Assembly: GCA_963678675.1 (NCBI GenBank)
Contig: OY783199.1
Location: 3,727,501-3,791,500, forward strand
DNA from: Xiphydria camelus
Taxonomy: Eukaryota > Arthropoda > Insecta > Hymenoptera > Xiphydriidae
Reading direction: 5' to 3'
Length of the DNA stretch: 64,000 nt
Part shown: positions 44,967 through 56,242 of the stretch, in pieces
Layout of the letters: each line of letters opens with the position of its first letter
Position numbering within the stretch: the first letter of the stretch is position 1
Made by a program: the position numbers and the translations under genes
Notes under the pieces: generated by a model
What the model was told of the DNA's origin: nothing
Database searches by the model: none
The model's input: the letters and a program-made list of their open reading frames with translations, nothing else

Positions 44967-45512
44967 TATCGACTTGCGATAAATAAGGGATGACGTTTTC
45001 TCTTCGGGGTTTGATGAATGGCAGATATCTGCGCAGTTGGAGATTTTCAGAATTGTCAGAATCGACCGATTCTTCCTGTTATAATCCGACATTTTTTTGT
45101 TTGTTAAAATTAATGTAAAGGATGTCAAATATAGCGCAAAGAGTGTTAAGAATTTTACATTCATATGCACATTTTTAATAAGCTAATTGATTTAAGTTAA
45201 ATTAATTTTAATAAACCAATTGATTTTTCGATTAGTATACAAACTTTTAATAAACCGATTGAGTTTAATCAAATTAATTTAAAAAATCAATTGATTCGTC
45301 GAATTAATTTAACATTCTTTGTGTTGTATTTAACATTCCCTATGTTTATTTATTTTGATTCAAAAAACGTTGGAGTGAACAAGAAGAATCGGTCGATTTT
45401 AACACACAAAAATGGGTGGACAGTACAATTAAGAATTCGACTGCACAGATATTCCTCATTCATCAAACCCCGAAGAAAAAACGTCATCCCTTATCTATCG
45501 CGAAACGATAAA
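44967..45512. mobile_element. Long inverted-repeat element T
   Basis: 546 bp with arms of ~190-200 bases. The left arm carries GATAAATAAGGGATGACG, TTCGGGGTTTGATGAATG, AATCGACCGATTCTTC and GCAAAGAGTGTTAA. The right arm carries their mirrors (CGTCATCCCTTATCTATC, CATTCATCAAACCCC, GAAGAATCGGTCGATT, TTAACATTCTTTGTG). The centre (45170-45300) has two to three TTTTAATAAACCRATTGA-type direct repeats. No transposase frame; superfamily unknown. Confidence 0.8.
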
Positions 45513-46783
45513 AGAATTGGTGAACCAATTCCAACTCAAAATATCGAATCGTGTACACCGACGAGGATGTCTTCGTCATTCTCGAGTTTCGAACACTTCT
45601 TGAGGATCGGATCACTCGAATAGATGGGAGGATCAAAATTCTTTCACTTCTCATGCGGCTGTTTGGGAGACTCAAAAGAAGGGCTCGTCCTTTCCCTCCT
45701 CAAGGGTAGTAGAGATCTTCTTAATCGCGATCGAGGAGAGATTTCCCGTTGTCGAACCGTTTTACATTTCCCTCGGAAAACTCGAAAATCAGAGAAATTA
45801 CGAATCGTTATCACGTCGGAAGCACAATTAGACCTTATCTCACGGAGCGACGTCGATCGTTAAACGTTCCCTTTCTCATACCACCCGCTTCGCTTTTGCT
45901 CGCATCGTCGTGCCTCTGTACTTCCGCTGCAGCCAACGTAATGCAAGTCTGCCTATACAGTATTTATCTGCAGCTATTTATACCCGATTCAATTTCCCCC
46001 CGTCCTATATTCCGTTTTCCCACGGATACATAGCCCACATTATCCTATCCACCTCCGTCTGTATTTTCGCGTCGTCTCGTCACACCGTAAGCCTTCCCTG
46101 AGCCTTCCTCCCTTGCCGATATTCTATATCCACCCCCCGCTCGTTCTCCCTCTCGTTCCCTATCTCCATATACCTATCTGTCTATCTCTCTATCTCGGAG
46201 AAGCGAATCGATCGTTACCTCGCTCGAAATGACGCGAGTGCCGGATCATTTGTCTGGATTAAGTCTGGAAGGCTCTGCCTGTCTGTCTACCGACTCGCCT
46301 CTACGGATGCAGAGAGGGGAGGGGGAGGGAGATGTGTATATATCCGCCTCTGCCTCGTCGAATTGCACGTAGGGGATAATACGCGTCTGCTCGATCGAGT
46401 GGGACAGAGTCGGTAGCCATAATCCATTAGAGAGCCGAATCAGGCTCGCAACGATCATTTACCATTTTATTTTTGTATAATTTCATTTCGGACGCTACCG
46501 GCACTCCATCGTTATTCGTTTGATATATCGCGCGCGCGCGCTGCGAAACGAATGCGGCTTTCAAAATTAAAAGCTGTTTTGAAATGGTAATGCCGGTCGA
46601 AATGGACGGCCATCCAAATTATCACGTTGTATACGAAATGCGCGGCTGTTTGGAGAAAGACTGACAGGAGCAGGGAGTAGTTGGGATTTTGCGCCGGAGC
46701 TCTCCCGCTCCCCCCGTGGGGGAATTGCTGCGAACTGACCTATCCTATTCCCAGCGTTCCCGGAACCAGGCAATAACATAACG
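45513..46783. other. Non-coding stretch
   Basis: Mixed-composition unique sequence with a CTAT/CTCT-rich run near 46160-46195 and a CG run near 46530-46541. No gene recognised. Confidence 0.5.
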
Positions 46784-46862
46784 TGAATAATCAATTCTCA
46801 TGCTCCTATTAGCTACAGCGACGTTTGCCCTGGCTAATGAAAACATGAGAATTTGTTGATCA
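46784..46862. repeat. Small stem-loop
   Basis: AATAATCAATTCTCATG and CTATTAGC near the left mirror GCTAATG and CATGAGAATTTGTTGATCA near the right, giving an imperfect ~30-bp stem with two bulges. It lies 10 bases before A copy 8 and may be a small element remnant. Confidence 0.5.
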
Positions 46863-46872
46863 TTGATTAATA

Positions 46873-47124
46873 CACAAAGAAAACAGTTTATTAATAGTTA
46901 ATAACTGCGATTTCAATTACGGCGAAATACATATTTCGTTAGGACAAAAAATGCATGTTAATTATATTGAAATGTTTATTTCATTCAAACGTTTGCCTTA
47001 AAAGAATTATTTGCACGAAATAAATACTGCAATAGTTAATGAACATTTTTTGGTCGAATAAAATGTTTATTTCGCCATACTTAAGCAAACATTTATAACC
47101 TATGAGTAAACTGTCCTCTCGGTG
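46873..47124 (-). mobile_element. MITE family A, copy 8
   Basis: 252 bp flanked by TA on both sides. Ends CACAAAGAAAACAGTTTATT and AAACTGTCCTCTCGGTG. Reverse-orientation A interior with ATTTCAATTACGGCGAAAT and TTTCGCCATACTTAAGC blocks. Confidence 0.88.
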
Positions 47125-47126
47125 TA

Positions 47127-47450
47127 CGTTTAAAAATGATCCTTTTAAAAGTCACTAGCGACAGAATCCTGATGCCAGGAATATACAGATCTATCGATGC
47201 GCAACGACACACAAAACGAATGCAAAGCAGCGATTCCGTAGCGTCAAACGCTCTTGCATCGTCAGTCGCTGCGGCGCACAGCTCAACGAGACGAACTAGC
47301 CGCTTTGCGTGGCGCGCGGAAAGAAGGAACGCCCCTTTATCGTCGCAAATATGTCGACACGCTATGCGGACTTGACGTTGCACGTAGTGCGCGGCGGGGA
47401 AAAAAATTGTAAGCTGCATTTGACGAGCGGAAATTGCAGTACGCGCGATG
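47127..47450. other. Non-coding stretch
   Basis: Unique sequence with overlapping frames on both strands and no domain recognised. Confidence 0.5.
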
Positions 47451-47452
47451 TA

Positions 47453-47531
47453 TTGGGTTGTCCGGAAAGTTCGTGTCGATTTTCGATTTGAATTTTTCTT
47501 AAAAAGTGGACGAACTTTCCGGACAACCCAA
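47453..47531. mobile_element. Miniature mariner-end palindrome
   Basis: 79 bp between TA dinucleotides. TTGGGTTGTCCGGAAAGTTC at the left is mirrored exactly by GAACTTTCCGGACAACCCAA at the right. These ends have the TTGGGTTG form and TA target of mariner transposons. Only ~30 bases of AT-rich interior remain, so this is an extreme internal deletion that depends on an external transposase. Confidence 0.85.
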
Positions 47532-47619
47532 TACAATACTTCTCGATACTCTCGGCTCTGCGGAATCGCTAAACGCGACGAATCGATCGCCGCGGAGTGC
47601 GGTCGTTCATTTCCGCCGC

Positions 47620-47755
47620 GATTATCTCGTTAGCGATGAAGTTTTGCGGAATTTGGATACGAAGCTTTTTGTAGATCGAGCCGTGATCTTCGGAAAAGTT
47701 TCTTACCGAATTGAGCTAAAAGTTAATTGGTGTCGAGATAATCGTGATTTAAGTT
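47620..47755. repeat. Dispersed inverted-repeat unit (copy 2)
   Basis: CGATTATCTCGTTAGCGATG at the left and GTCGAGATAATCGTG at the right pair. The interior (ATGAAGTTTTGCGG, GGATACGAAGCTTTTTG) resembles 11468-11610. Probably a decayed small mobile element. Confidence 0.5.
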
Positions 47756-49240
47756 GGCGGCTTTGTCAGCGTAATTTCTTTGAACTCTACTCGTGTAATA
47801 TAAAAATTCTTACGCATATTTATCTCGTTTAGAGAAACGTGGTAACACATTAATTAATGACCTAGAAGCACTTTTTACTAAAAAAATTGAATTCGCTTGA
47901 ATTAAAGCGATATCTGCCCCGATCGAACGTTTCCTTCGACGACGGAAAAATATATTTCTCCTCCCAGGGGCAAAACGTGTACGACTCGAAGACGCATTGT
48001 ACGTCTACGAGAAATATCTACGCGTCGCACTTTTATTCGATTCCAAGTAAATATTATATCGTCGGGCTCCCCCGCGTTCCGACGATTTATTATTTCTCCA
48101 GTCGCAGGGAAATTGCATTCGCGACGATGAGACCTCGCTCGCATCCGTATGCGTCGTATCGTATACACGAGCACGTATAGGTAATCGCGGTAAATCCACA
48201 AGTCGAGAGGGAGGGGGGGTAGTCGGGCTCGGAATACGAATACGCATCGATCATTCGAAAGTAATCACGGGGAAGTGGAAAATAATTTTCAGCTCTTCCG
48301 TCCGGCTTCCCACACATGCGTCCGAGCCTCGTCCCTCGTCTATACCCACGAGAAACCTTCTCTAGCTTCGAGCCGTCCTCCTCGCGACGGCGAGGAGCCT
48401 TTAACGAATCGGTTGATAGCCTTCCCTCTCTTCCTCTCTCTCTCTCTCTCTCTCTCCTTCTCTCTCGTTTTCGCACCACCACTTCTTCCTCCTCTTTCTT
48501 TCCGTAATTCGAGACGCTAACGATTTCGAGGCTCGGGCCATTAGCCGTGAGGCATTAACCCCGACCCGCGCCGTCCTATCTGATTTCGTTCGTCGTCCGA
48601 ATCGCGGTGTGGCCTCGCCGGTCGCCTCTGCCCTCCTCCCCCACCTCACCTCGCGTGACGTCCTCATCGACGGACAAATCAACGCCTCCGCGAATGTATC
48701 CGCGCGCCTCGTTCGACGCAGTGAGTTTCGGTTGCACCAGCAACTATCTCGCCCGGACGTTCCCGAATCCTCGTATCCTCGTGGTCCAGTCGTACAGTCC
48801 TTGAAGAAACACTCTTCCTTCCTTTTGTTCCTGGTTTATACTCTTTTTCGAAGCGATCCAACCTAACGCTCGTCTCGCACGCCACCCCGGCCGAAGGTCT
48901 TCGAGAAATAACTAAATCGCCGCGCTTATATACATAATTCGTGGTTCGGACGAATAAAAGAGTCATCCAGACGCGGGGCTTTTCGTGAGGATCGGTGCGT
49001 GCTCGCGTGGACGACTGGCGGAGGGGTGCGCGGGGGTGGACGCGCGTTGGGATATACGGTTTGCCGGTAATGGCGGGGTATTCGCGAAAGAGATCGTAGT
49101 GGGAGTCGTATTTACATATACGCGAGTTCCATGAACCGCTGGATAACTATCTCGCGGGACCGTGATTGCACTTGTAAGGTGAATTAGGCGTACACGTGCC
49201 CCCGTAAAAGTGGACATAATGATCGTCTAACGTGCGCACA
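47756..49240. other. Non-coding stretch with microsatellite
   Basis: AT-rich to about 48060, then CpG-rich. A (CT)n run lies at 48433-48466. No gene, exon or repeat pairing recognised. Confidence 0.5.
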
Positions 49241-49667
49241 CAGGGCGGCTACAGACATGGAAAATCGGAAATTTTCAGGGAATTTGATCCATCAGGGAAA
49301 ATGTCAGGGAATTTTGGATTTTTACTGAAAATTATAAATGAAATAGAGGTAGTTCTCGAAATTTCACCGTTGATACGCTCCGCAATGGAGCTTGCGCTGC
49401 TGCTTCAGATATTTCTAGTACTAGCGCCGCACGTGTATTCCATCGACTAAAATTAAGATCTCTCTACCATTAACGTTACTTTCTTAACGTATACCATTTT
49501 TTTGTAATCTTTCATTCTTGCATTTCAATTATTTATAGCATTGTTGATTTCATTATACAAAACTCCTAATAGGAACGAAAATATCAGGGTATGCTTGTAA
49601 AGTTTGATCTGAAACAGTCAGGGAAAAAGTCAGGGAATTCTGTAATCAAGTTTTTCCATCCATCCTG
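49241..49667. mobile_element. Possible hAT-like non-autonomous element
   Basis: Begins CAGGGCGG and ends (reversed) CAGGATGG, each followed after a short gap by ATGGAAAA. The motif TCAGGGAAAA-GTCAGGGAATT occurs near both ends (49293-49312, 49618-49638). No matching 8-bp target duplication is visible, so the superfamily call is tentative. Confidence 0.4.
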
Positions 49668-50430
49668 ACACATCACAATTGATCCCCTCCTCAAAATTGA
49701 TCAAATAAGTGCGCTGATCGACGATAGTTGCCTCCTCGCCGCGGGAGGCTGCTCGAGGAGCATCCGAGCGGTGATAGACGCGAGAAGAGAAGCAAAGCAA
49801 ACGCGCCGCGACGTAACACGACGAGGAAGACGACTTCCCTCGCGTGACCGAGAAGTGCCCCGGGGTATTTTCCTTCGGAAGCCATTTGTTGATACTAAAC
49901 AAATATTTCTACGAGCTTCAGCCCGTCGTCGATACACACAGGAGAGCCCCGATTCCTTCCGACATCGCGCGAGCGAGATGTTCATGCGCGAGCTCGCTCT
50001 CGCGTTCGCTCGGAATCACGTTCGTCTTCTTATGTCCGCCTTGTTAGCTTCCTACTCCACTTCCCCCTTGCCCACCCGCCCTTACCCACTCTTGCGCCTT
50101 CTGTCTCGGCCCTATTCTTTTTCTCTCGCTTCGGCCCTCTTCTCCCCTCTTTACCAACCCGTAAGTATAGGTATTATCCCGCTCGAACGACCAGTTCGTG
50201 AAGGGACGAACGCAAGGGGGGGAGGGGGGGAAGATGCGTGCTGTCGGACCAGTTACGGAGGCAAACTATTTGCTCATAAATCGTTCGCAGAGTCGTTAAC
50301 TGATGAATATAACGCGTGGCTGTTGGTATTATAAACGGGGGATTCCCTTATGAATTACATACGTCAAATTGATTGGATGCAATTGGCTGTGCTGACGCGT
50401 TGATGCTTTTTCATTTTCTCTGGGAAGGTG
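49668..50430. other. Non-coding stretch
   Basis: CpG-rich with a G-rich run (two 7-8-base G blocks) near 50216-50230. A frame of 187 codons at 49771-50334 has no domain and is overlapped by antisense frames. Confidence 0.5.
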
Positions 50431-50918
50431 CACTGAGAGAAATTGTATAGACTGTATGTGGTAATGCTAGTAGTTGATTAAATAAGAATACGTTTCTGTT
50501 TGTCTTGACAATGTTTATTTCTATTTTACCATAATAAATAGCTAATTCAACTACACTGAAAAAAATAACTTGCAAAATCCTGGAGACAATGACCGTGGAT
50601 GACGTTTGGTGAAATATGGATGAGAATCCGTTTGGTCAAACTGACCACTTTTTGATTAGAGTAACTAAATATTTGGCTCAACTGACCAGTATATCGGTTA
50701 GAGTAACTAAACTCGTTTAATTAGATGCGTTTTGTCATTTTCATCTAATTATTTTTCTCAGTGTATACATATAGTCATTTGAGCAATGCGTATTGCTTTT
50801 GTTACATTTCGTATTGTTATATTACTTATACTGTCTAGTTAACCTGTCATGTAGCCTTAAAGTATGGCTATCAGAGCTATACTAATTGCTGTATGCGACC
50901 TAAAAATTTCTCTCAGTG
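50431..50918. mobile_element. MITE family E, copy 2, interrupted by B
   Basis: Starts CACTGAGAGAAATTGTATAG after TG and ends AAAAATTTCTCTCAGTG before TA. It is interrupted at a TA by B copy 6 (50554-50763). Without the insert it is ~276 bp. The subterminal TATAGACTGTATG pairs with ACTGTCTAG and TATAC motifs of the right half. Confidence 0.82.
50554..50763 (-). mobile_element. MITE family B, copy 6, nested in E
   Basis: 210 bp flanked by TA on both sides, in reverse orientation. Ends CACTGAAAAAAATAACTTGC and AATTATTTTTCTCAGTG. It contains AATCCTGGAGACAATGACC, AACTAAACTCGTTTAATTAG and ATGCGTTTTGTCATTTT, the mirror of the plus-strand B interior. Confidence 0.9.
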
Positions 50919-52135
50919 TAATGTACCGCTAATTGATATTCGTATGCCTCCAGAAAATATTTATTCGCGCGGCACTGTCGGAAGACCGAGTATTCCGAAA
51001 GTCAATCAAATGCCTTCCTCCGTTCAGCAACGAAACGAATTAAATACTTCTGTCAGCTTATACACGCAAGTGCAGTGGATAAACGCTTCCACTATTCGCT
51101 CTAATCGTCTCCTTCACGCGACCTCGACATCTCCCTTTAACTCTCCCATCACCCCGCGTCGCTCGCATTTCGAGAACTCCCCGAGCACACGCGTCTCGAT
51201 AATCCGTTTTCCCTCCCGTTCCATTCGATCCGTTCATCCCGCCCTGCCCGCACCCCCCGAGCATCCCTTTGAAACAACACCGTCGCATTCGATAAAGCTC
51301 CCCCGCAAAGAGGAAGAGAAGAACGACGATCGACGAAAGGAAGATCGGACGAGATCGGTCCGCGGCTATCACGCGCGGTATCGTTACCAATTTCCGGTTA
51401 CGGCAAACCCACCCGCCTCGCCGCGCCTAATCTCGTTCACCGCGGCCTCGCGCGATGTCCGACCGTCCCTCATTACCGGCTCGTGAACGAAACGCGGTCG
51501 GAAATGGTCGATCGTCACGGCGGAGAGTCGTCGAAACGTATATACAAGTTATATGGGGTATTCCGTGGCACACTCAGATACTATTTGCGTAAAAGTATCT
51601 TCGGTAGAAAAATTTGACTACTTTCAGTCCGCTCGTTTCCTTTTATACTTATATCGGAAGAATCTGGACATCGGGCACAAATTATCGTAATTTGAACGTC
51701 CATTCAAAATTAAAACATTCATCGCTTTCAGCTTAATCATCGCGTGTATCGTACATGTGGTCTAGGAATGCCCCATAACATCCCACGCGATAATTAAAGC
51801 ATCCACATGGCATTTAATTCAAGCCCCGTTTGAAGGGGAATCCCGGGGGAACTGTTTTCAGCTGGCGATTCGTCGAGGAATTCCCCGTACGTAGTGGAAA
51901 GCCACTTGAACTCGCCCGTCTGCCGCACGAACGGAAACCCGACAGGCTGTTTCGTCCGAATTCATTCATGCGATTTCGCGAGAGTCATAAAAGCTTTCCG
52001 GGCGTTTGCTGCTTCTCCTTCAAACTTTAATTGCAGCGCACGAAACGCGTTTCCCCGCTCGCGAGTCGCGCTTTCGTGTTCGTCGCAACGTCGTCCGCAT
52101 CCGCTCTTGAACGCAAGTCTGACCGTACTCGGTCT
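50919..52135. other. Non-coding stretch
   Basis: A frame of 197 codons at 50893-51486 starts inside the MITE terminus and shows no domain, only S/T/R/P-rich composition, so I do not call it. The rest is mixed unique sequence. Confidence 0.5.
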
Positions 52136-52340
52136 TTCTACTGCGCGGCCGTCCGATCGCAGCGTCTCGCACTACTGCGCGGCCGTCCGGTCGCAGCGTT
52201 TCGTACTACTGCGCGGCCGCCCGATCACAGCGCCTCGTACTACTGCACGGCCGCCCGATCGCAGCGTCTCGTACTACTTCGCGGCCGTCCGACCGCAACG
52301 TCCTGTTCCACTGTCCGCGCGACCGTCTGATCGCACTCGG
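52136..52340 (+). repeat. 34-bp minisatellite, six units
   Basis: Units start at 52136, 52170, 52204, 52238, 52272 and 52306, each 34 bases (the last 35), with the core TACTACTGCGCGGCCGTCCG followed by ATCGCAGCGTCTCG. Divergence is 2-5 bases between neighbours and greatest at the edges. 34 is not a multiple of three, so a conserved protein repeat is unlikely. Confidence 0.92.
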
Positions 52341-52439
52341 TCCTTCCTATTGCTATTGTGTGCAGGGGTGACCGATCGTACTCGGTCCTTTCCATTGTCG
52401 CGGTTTGACCATCCCCTTTGCCCGTTCTAACCGTCCGCC

Positions 52440-53330
52440 ACCGACCGACCACCTCGGCCGCTGCATTCACTACCGGCGCAGTCAAATGCGCTCGGCGTAT
52501 GCAATTACAGTAATGACAGAGGAGTTGGAGCAATTGTGGGACGGGTATTTATGAGCTATAGTAGGTCAAAGGCTACAGTCGTCGACGGGGTCGTGTAGTG
52601 ATCGATGCTCTCTGATTACGAATGCATTAGGCGTGGGAAAGCGGAGATACGCGGATAACTCTGTAATTTCAACCGGCAGATGCGTCGACGATCGTTGATC
52701 TTACCCGGGGAGAATTTTCCGTAAATGTTTGTAACAAATGCTGGCCCGATCGCACTCAATCGTCCCCTATCGCGGCAGTCTGACCGCGCTGCGTCAATTT
52801 TAATGGCACGGGTCCGACCGCATCTGCGCTTTAATCGCTGCCGACGTGATCAAATGCACTCGTTGGATGCAATTAGTTTAATGACGGGGAAGTTATTGTT
52901 AATGTCGGCTTGGACGATGGTTATTTATCACGAGTCACATTAGCGACGCGTGATTTCATATGTGGACATATTGAGTAGCTTTAAGGTCACCTGATTAAAT
53001 AAGGTTGCAACCCTTAATTACATATGTGAGTTGGCCTCTGTCTTAACGGGCTTAGAGGCGTTACCGAGGGACTTCTTAAATTGCATACGTGCAGTTAAGG
53101 GTTAAAGGACGACCGACCGATCGTATTTTGTTTTCTACCGCTGCAGACCTTCAAAATTCGCACCCTTTTTTATGGCTACCCGCTCTCCGTCCATCCCCAC
53201 CGTCCCGATTCGATCATCTCTGCGTCACGCTCACTGCCGACGCAGTCAAATGCGCTCAGCCCATGCAATTACAATAATGATGGAGGAGTTGATGCAAATA
53301 CGAACCAGGCATTTATTAAGCGCTCGTGGG
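52440..53330 (+). repeat. Three-copy direct repeat, ~370-400-bp period
   Basis: The block GTCAAATGCGCTC followed by ATGCAATTACA and TAATGA-GGAGTTG occurs at about 52481, 52848 and 53245, spaced 368 and 396 bases. Upstream of each is a CCGACCG-type CpG-rich stretch resembling the 34-bp unit core. Copies 1 and 3 are most alike. This and the adjoining minisatellite may be one degraded higher-order array. Confidence 0.7.
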
Positions 53331-53835
53331 AATTCTCGGTAAATTTTTTTTCTCTCTTGGCGGTACAAATATTAGCGAGAAATCTTCTCGGCTCGTCGTA
53401 ATAAATGCTATGGTTCGTACTTGCATCGTTGCCTCTAATCATAATAATAAATTGCCTTTATTGTTTCGAAAAATGAGAGCGCGCTACAAATAACCAGGTT
53501 GCGCCGTGATCGTGCCGGCGGCGTGAACGTTAAAGAATAATACTTAAATACGAGGAGAAGAGTGGAAGGAAAAATGTGATATTAACGAAGCTCCACTGGC
53601 GTGCGAAAGCTGCTACATTCCTATGTAAATTAGTGGTGCGGCAGTGCGCACGGGTGCGCGTAGAATCGGCGTGCATTTTAATGAATTAGTCAATCAAATC
53701 AAATTGAATCGTACGAATCGAAACGAAGTCAGGTCCGTGAATTTAAAATTGAAACCAAACCAAGCCGGGTTAATTGCAGCGCTTAAATAAACGCCTGAAA
53801 TCCGATCTTGACAGAAGACCTAGACGCACTAGCCG
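53331..53835. other. Non-coding stretch
   Basis: Mixed-composition unique sequence with no repeat pairing or coding signal noticed. Confidence 0.5.
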
Positions 53836-54108
53836 CACTCAGGGAAATGGTCTAATTGAATACGGACCTATATATATAATAGAGAAATTTATTTAGTATG
53901 AAAATATGAATAGGAATTTATTTACATCGAACAAAAGTCTATTTAAATTTGATAAAAGGTCTACTAGGTTCGCACTCGATTAAAAAGATATGCAAAACAT
54001 TTATTTTATTCAAATAGACTGTTGTTCGATGTGAATAAATTAATATTTATTTCAATTAAATGTTTCTATTAGGTTCATAAAATATTCAACTAGACCTTTC
54101 CCTCAGCG
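53836..54108. mobile_element. MITE L
   Basis: 273 bp with ends CACTCAGGGAAATGGTCTAA and (reversed) CGCTGAGGGAAAGGTCTAGT. A second inner inverted pair (TTATTTACATCGAACAAAAG and CTGTTGTTCGATGTGAATAA) follows. The interior is AT-rich and has no frame. Confidence 0.75.
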
Positions 54109-54150
54109 CGAGCGCTTTCCGATATCATCGGATGAGAAACCTTTAAAGTA

Positions 54151-54374
54151 CACTGAGAAAAAAAAGGGTAGGTATATTCAATTAAATCGACGTTTATGGA
54201 TGGAGGAATATAGAATTATTTGCTTCAACTAATAAATTTAGATATAGTGATTAACGGCTATTTGAAGGAAACAGACTATAGTCCATTCAAGTCAATTATT
54301 AGTCCAAGTAACTAGATCTGCATTCCCCCATCCGTAACTGCTGATTTAGTTAAATTTACTGAATTTTTTTTAGT
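54151..54374 (+). mobile_element. MITE family I, copy 3
   Basis: 224 bp with TA flanks. Left end CACTGAGAAAAAAAAGGG; right end GAATTTTTTTTAGTA. It shares ATTATTAGTCCAAGTAACT and GCATTCCCCCATCCGTAA blocks with 20121-20338 and 27715-27864. Confidence 0.75.
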
Positions 54375-55177
54375 ATACGATATGACGAAGGTAAACGATT
54401 TTCTGAGAAAAAATAAAATAGTTCGATTCATCGAGACGGTGGGTGGTAAACCGGGCAACCCTTAGAATGACTAGCAGCCATCTGGAATGCAAATCCACCG
54501 CCGGATAATGTTTTCATTCGACACAAATAAATTCTATCTCAGAGCTGCATCGACGACGGATCGTTTCTCCCGATATAGTCGAACGTGCATTATCAACGAA
54601 CGTCGATTTTAGAGCCTTTCGCGGCGTACGACAAGCCCTCCGATTGACCGCAAATCGGACACGACCGTCGCCCGACTCAATTCGCACGCCGCAAAGAAAC
54701 CACAGCCAGCGTGATACCACAACGTCGAACAGAGGGGGGTGAAACGTCGAGACGCGGCGGTGGTCGGTCGTCTCCGACGGCCGTGTGCGCGTGCCCGTGT
54801 GTATATGTGTGTAAGCACAATACGAAACGATTCGGAGGAACGCCAAAATCGTCGAGTCGAACGAGCCAACGAGCGGCGAAAATAAGGTTTGTCGCGTGAG
54901 GCGAAACCAATCTCGGGAATGGTGTAAGAGTTTGAGCGAACGAGAAAGGCGGCGGTAGGCGGGGGCGGGGGGGAAGGTGCCGTGACGCTCCCCTTTCATC
55001 CCTTTTCTCCTCGACATCTGAAAACCCAAGATTACATTTTACCGTCCGTTTTGCCCTCCCACTTCTCATTCTTGCGTACGCCACGCGTTCGATTACTCGA
55101 CTTTCTTTATTCCTCCGGTCGTCCCAACCCCTCGGCCACTTCCCGCCTTCCATACAGTGCTCGCCTACGCATAGCTC

Positions 55178-55221
<44 letters not shown>

Positions 55222-55898
55222 CCCTCTTTCTCTCTCGTCTCGTTTAAATGACATTTTTTTTCTCGCTTCGTTCGGACGAACGGTGTGCCCTGAGCGAATA
55301 ATAATCGAAGGGTATTCGTCGCGAAGCGAGACGACGGGAGAGATGGTTCGCGTTGTGGAAGGGGTTGGGGGTGGGTTTGAAACGAGACGAAGACGAAGAC
55401 GGCGACACGAAGGACGGGGGAAGACGCGACGAGCTTTCGCCGGCGAACATTCCGTTTCACTCGACGTCGGCACTGTTGTTGTCGTTCCTTTTGCGCCTCT
55501 TAAAATTAATCGGTTTACTCCCCCCGCCTCCTTCCTGCCATTCGTTTGAGCGAACTGCAAAGATTTTCTCGGATGTGTTCCATCGGAGTCGGAGAGAACG
55601 AACTTTCCGGTCTCTCGCCGGTGAGGGATATTTCTTCGCCGGTTGTTTACACGCTGTAAAATTTTCCGATACCTTCGATCAGACTCGCAATGTGCAATAT
55701 AGGGTGTTCACGCCCAGGCTCCGAGAGTGGGTAGAGCCTTTTTTGAGATTGCCGCATATACGAACAAATAGTCATTTGTACAGTTCGGCCTTCAATTAAT
55801 AGCTGGCCGCAGTGACAATGGGGAAGGTTAACCGAGCCGCTAATTGGCATGTGTATGCGGCAAATTTGAAGTAGACTCCACACATTCTCGCAGTTCGG
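54375..55898. other. Non-coding stretch, CpG-rich
   Basis: CpG-rich with a long (CT)n tract at 55170-55222. Overlapping frames of up to 171 codons on both strands have no domain. A remnant string CTGAGAAAAAATAAAATAG at 54402 resembles a MITE end. Confidence 0.5.
55170..55222. repeat. (CT)n microsatellite
   Basis: About 50 bases of CT repeat with one TTT interruption, the longest such tract in the window apart from the one bordering the gap. Confidence 0.95.
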
Positions 55899-56242
55899 GT
55901 GAACCTTAGCACACGTCTATGTATTGGTGTTTGCGTGATTGAAGGGGCAAATAAATAAGTACGCTTTTGGTCCACTATTCGTATTTGTTTTATTGAGCTA
56001 CTGTAAAGGTAATCTTTCCTGTCCGCGTTTATTGAAGTAGATTTCGAACTTTCGGCACTAGTTTTCGATGTTAGGTCAGCCCTTCCATTTTACCCTATGC
56101 CTGACTCGTCGATTTAGTCGCCTAATAGCAATCACTCCGTCGTTATCGCCGTTTAGGTTCAACACATCCAGAAACGTACTCTTATTTATTTGCCCCTTCG
56201 ATCATGCAACCATTAATACACAGACGTATGCTAACGTTCACA
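55899..56242. mobile_element. MITE family H, copy 2
   Basis: 344 bp. The left arm (GTGAACCTTAGCACACGTCT, GATTGAAGGGGCAAATAAAT) mirrors the right arm (ATTTATTTGCCCCTTCGATC, AGACGTATGCTAACGTTCAC) over ~65 bases. It shares these ends with 1362-1532 but has a larger unrelated interior, a common pattern for deletion derivatives of one parent. Confidence 0.85.

Noticed and set aside
50893..51486. 197-codon open frame
   Set aside because: Its start codon lies inside the right end of a MITE and the composition is S/T/R/P-rich without a domain.
52136..52340. 34-bp direct repeats as a CRISPR array
   Set aside because: Units are contiguous with no spacers, so this is a minisatellite.
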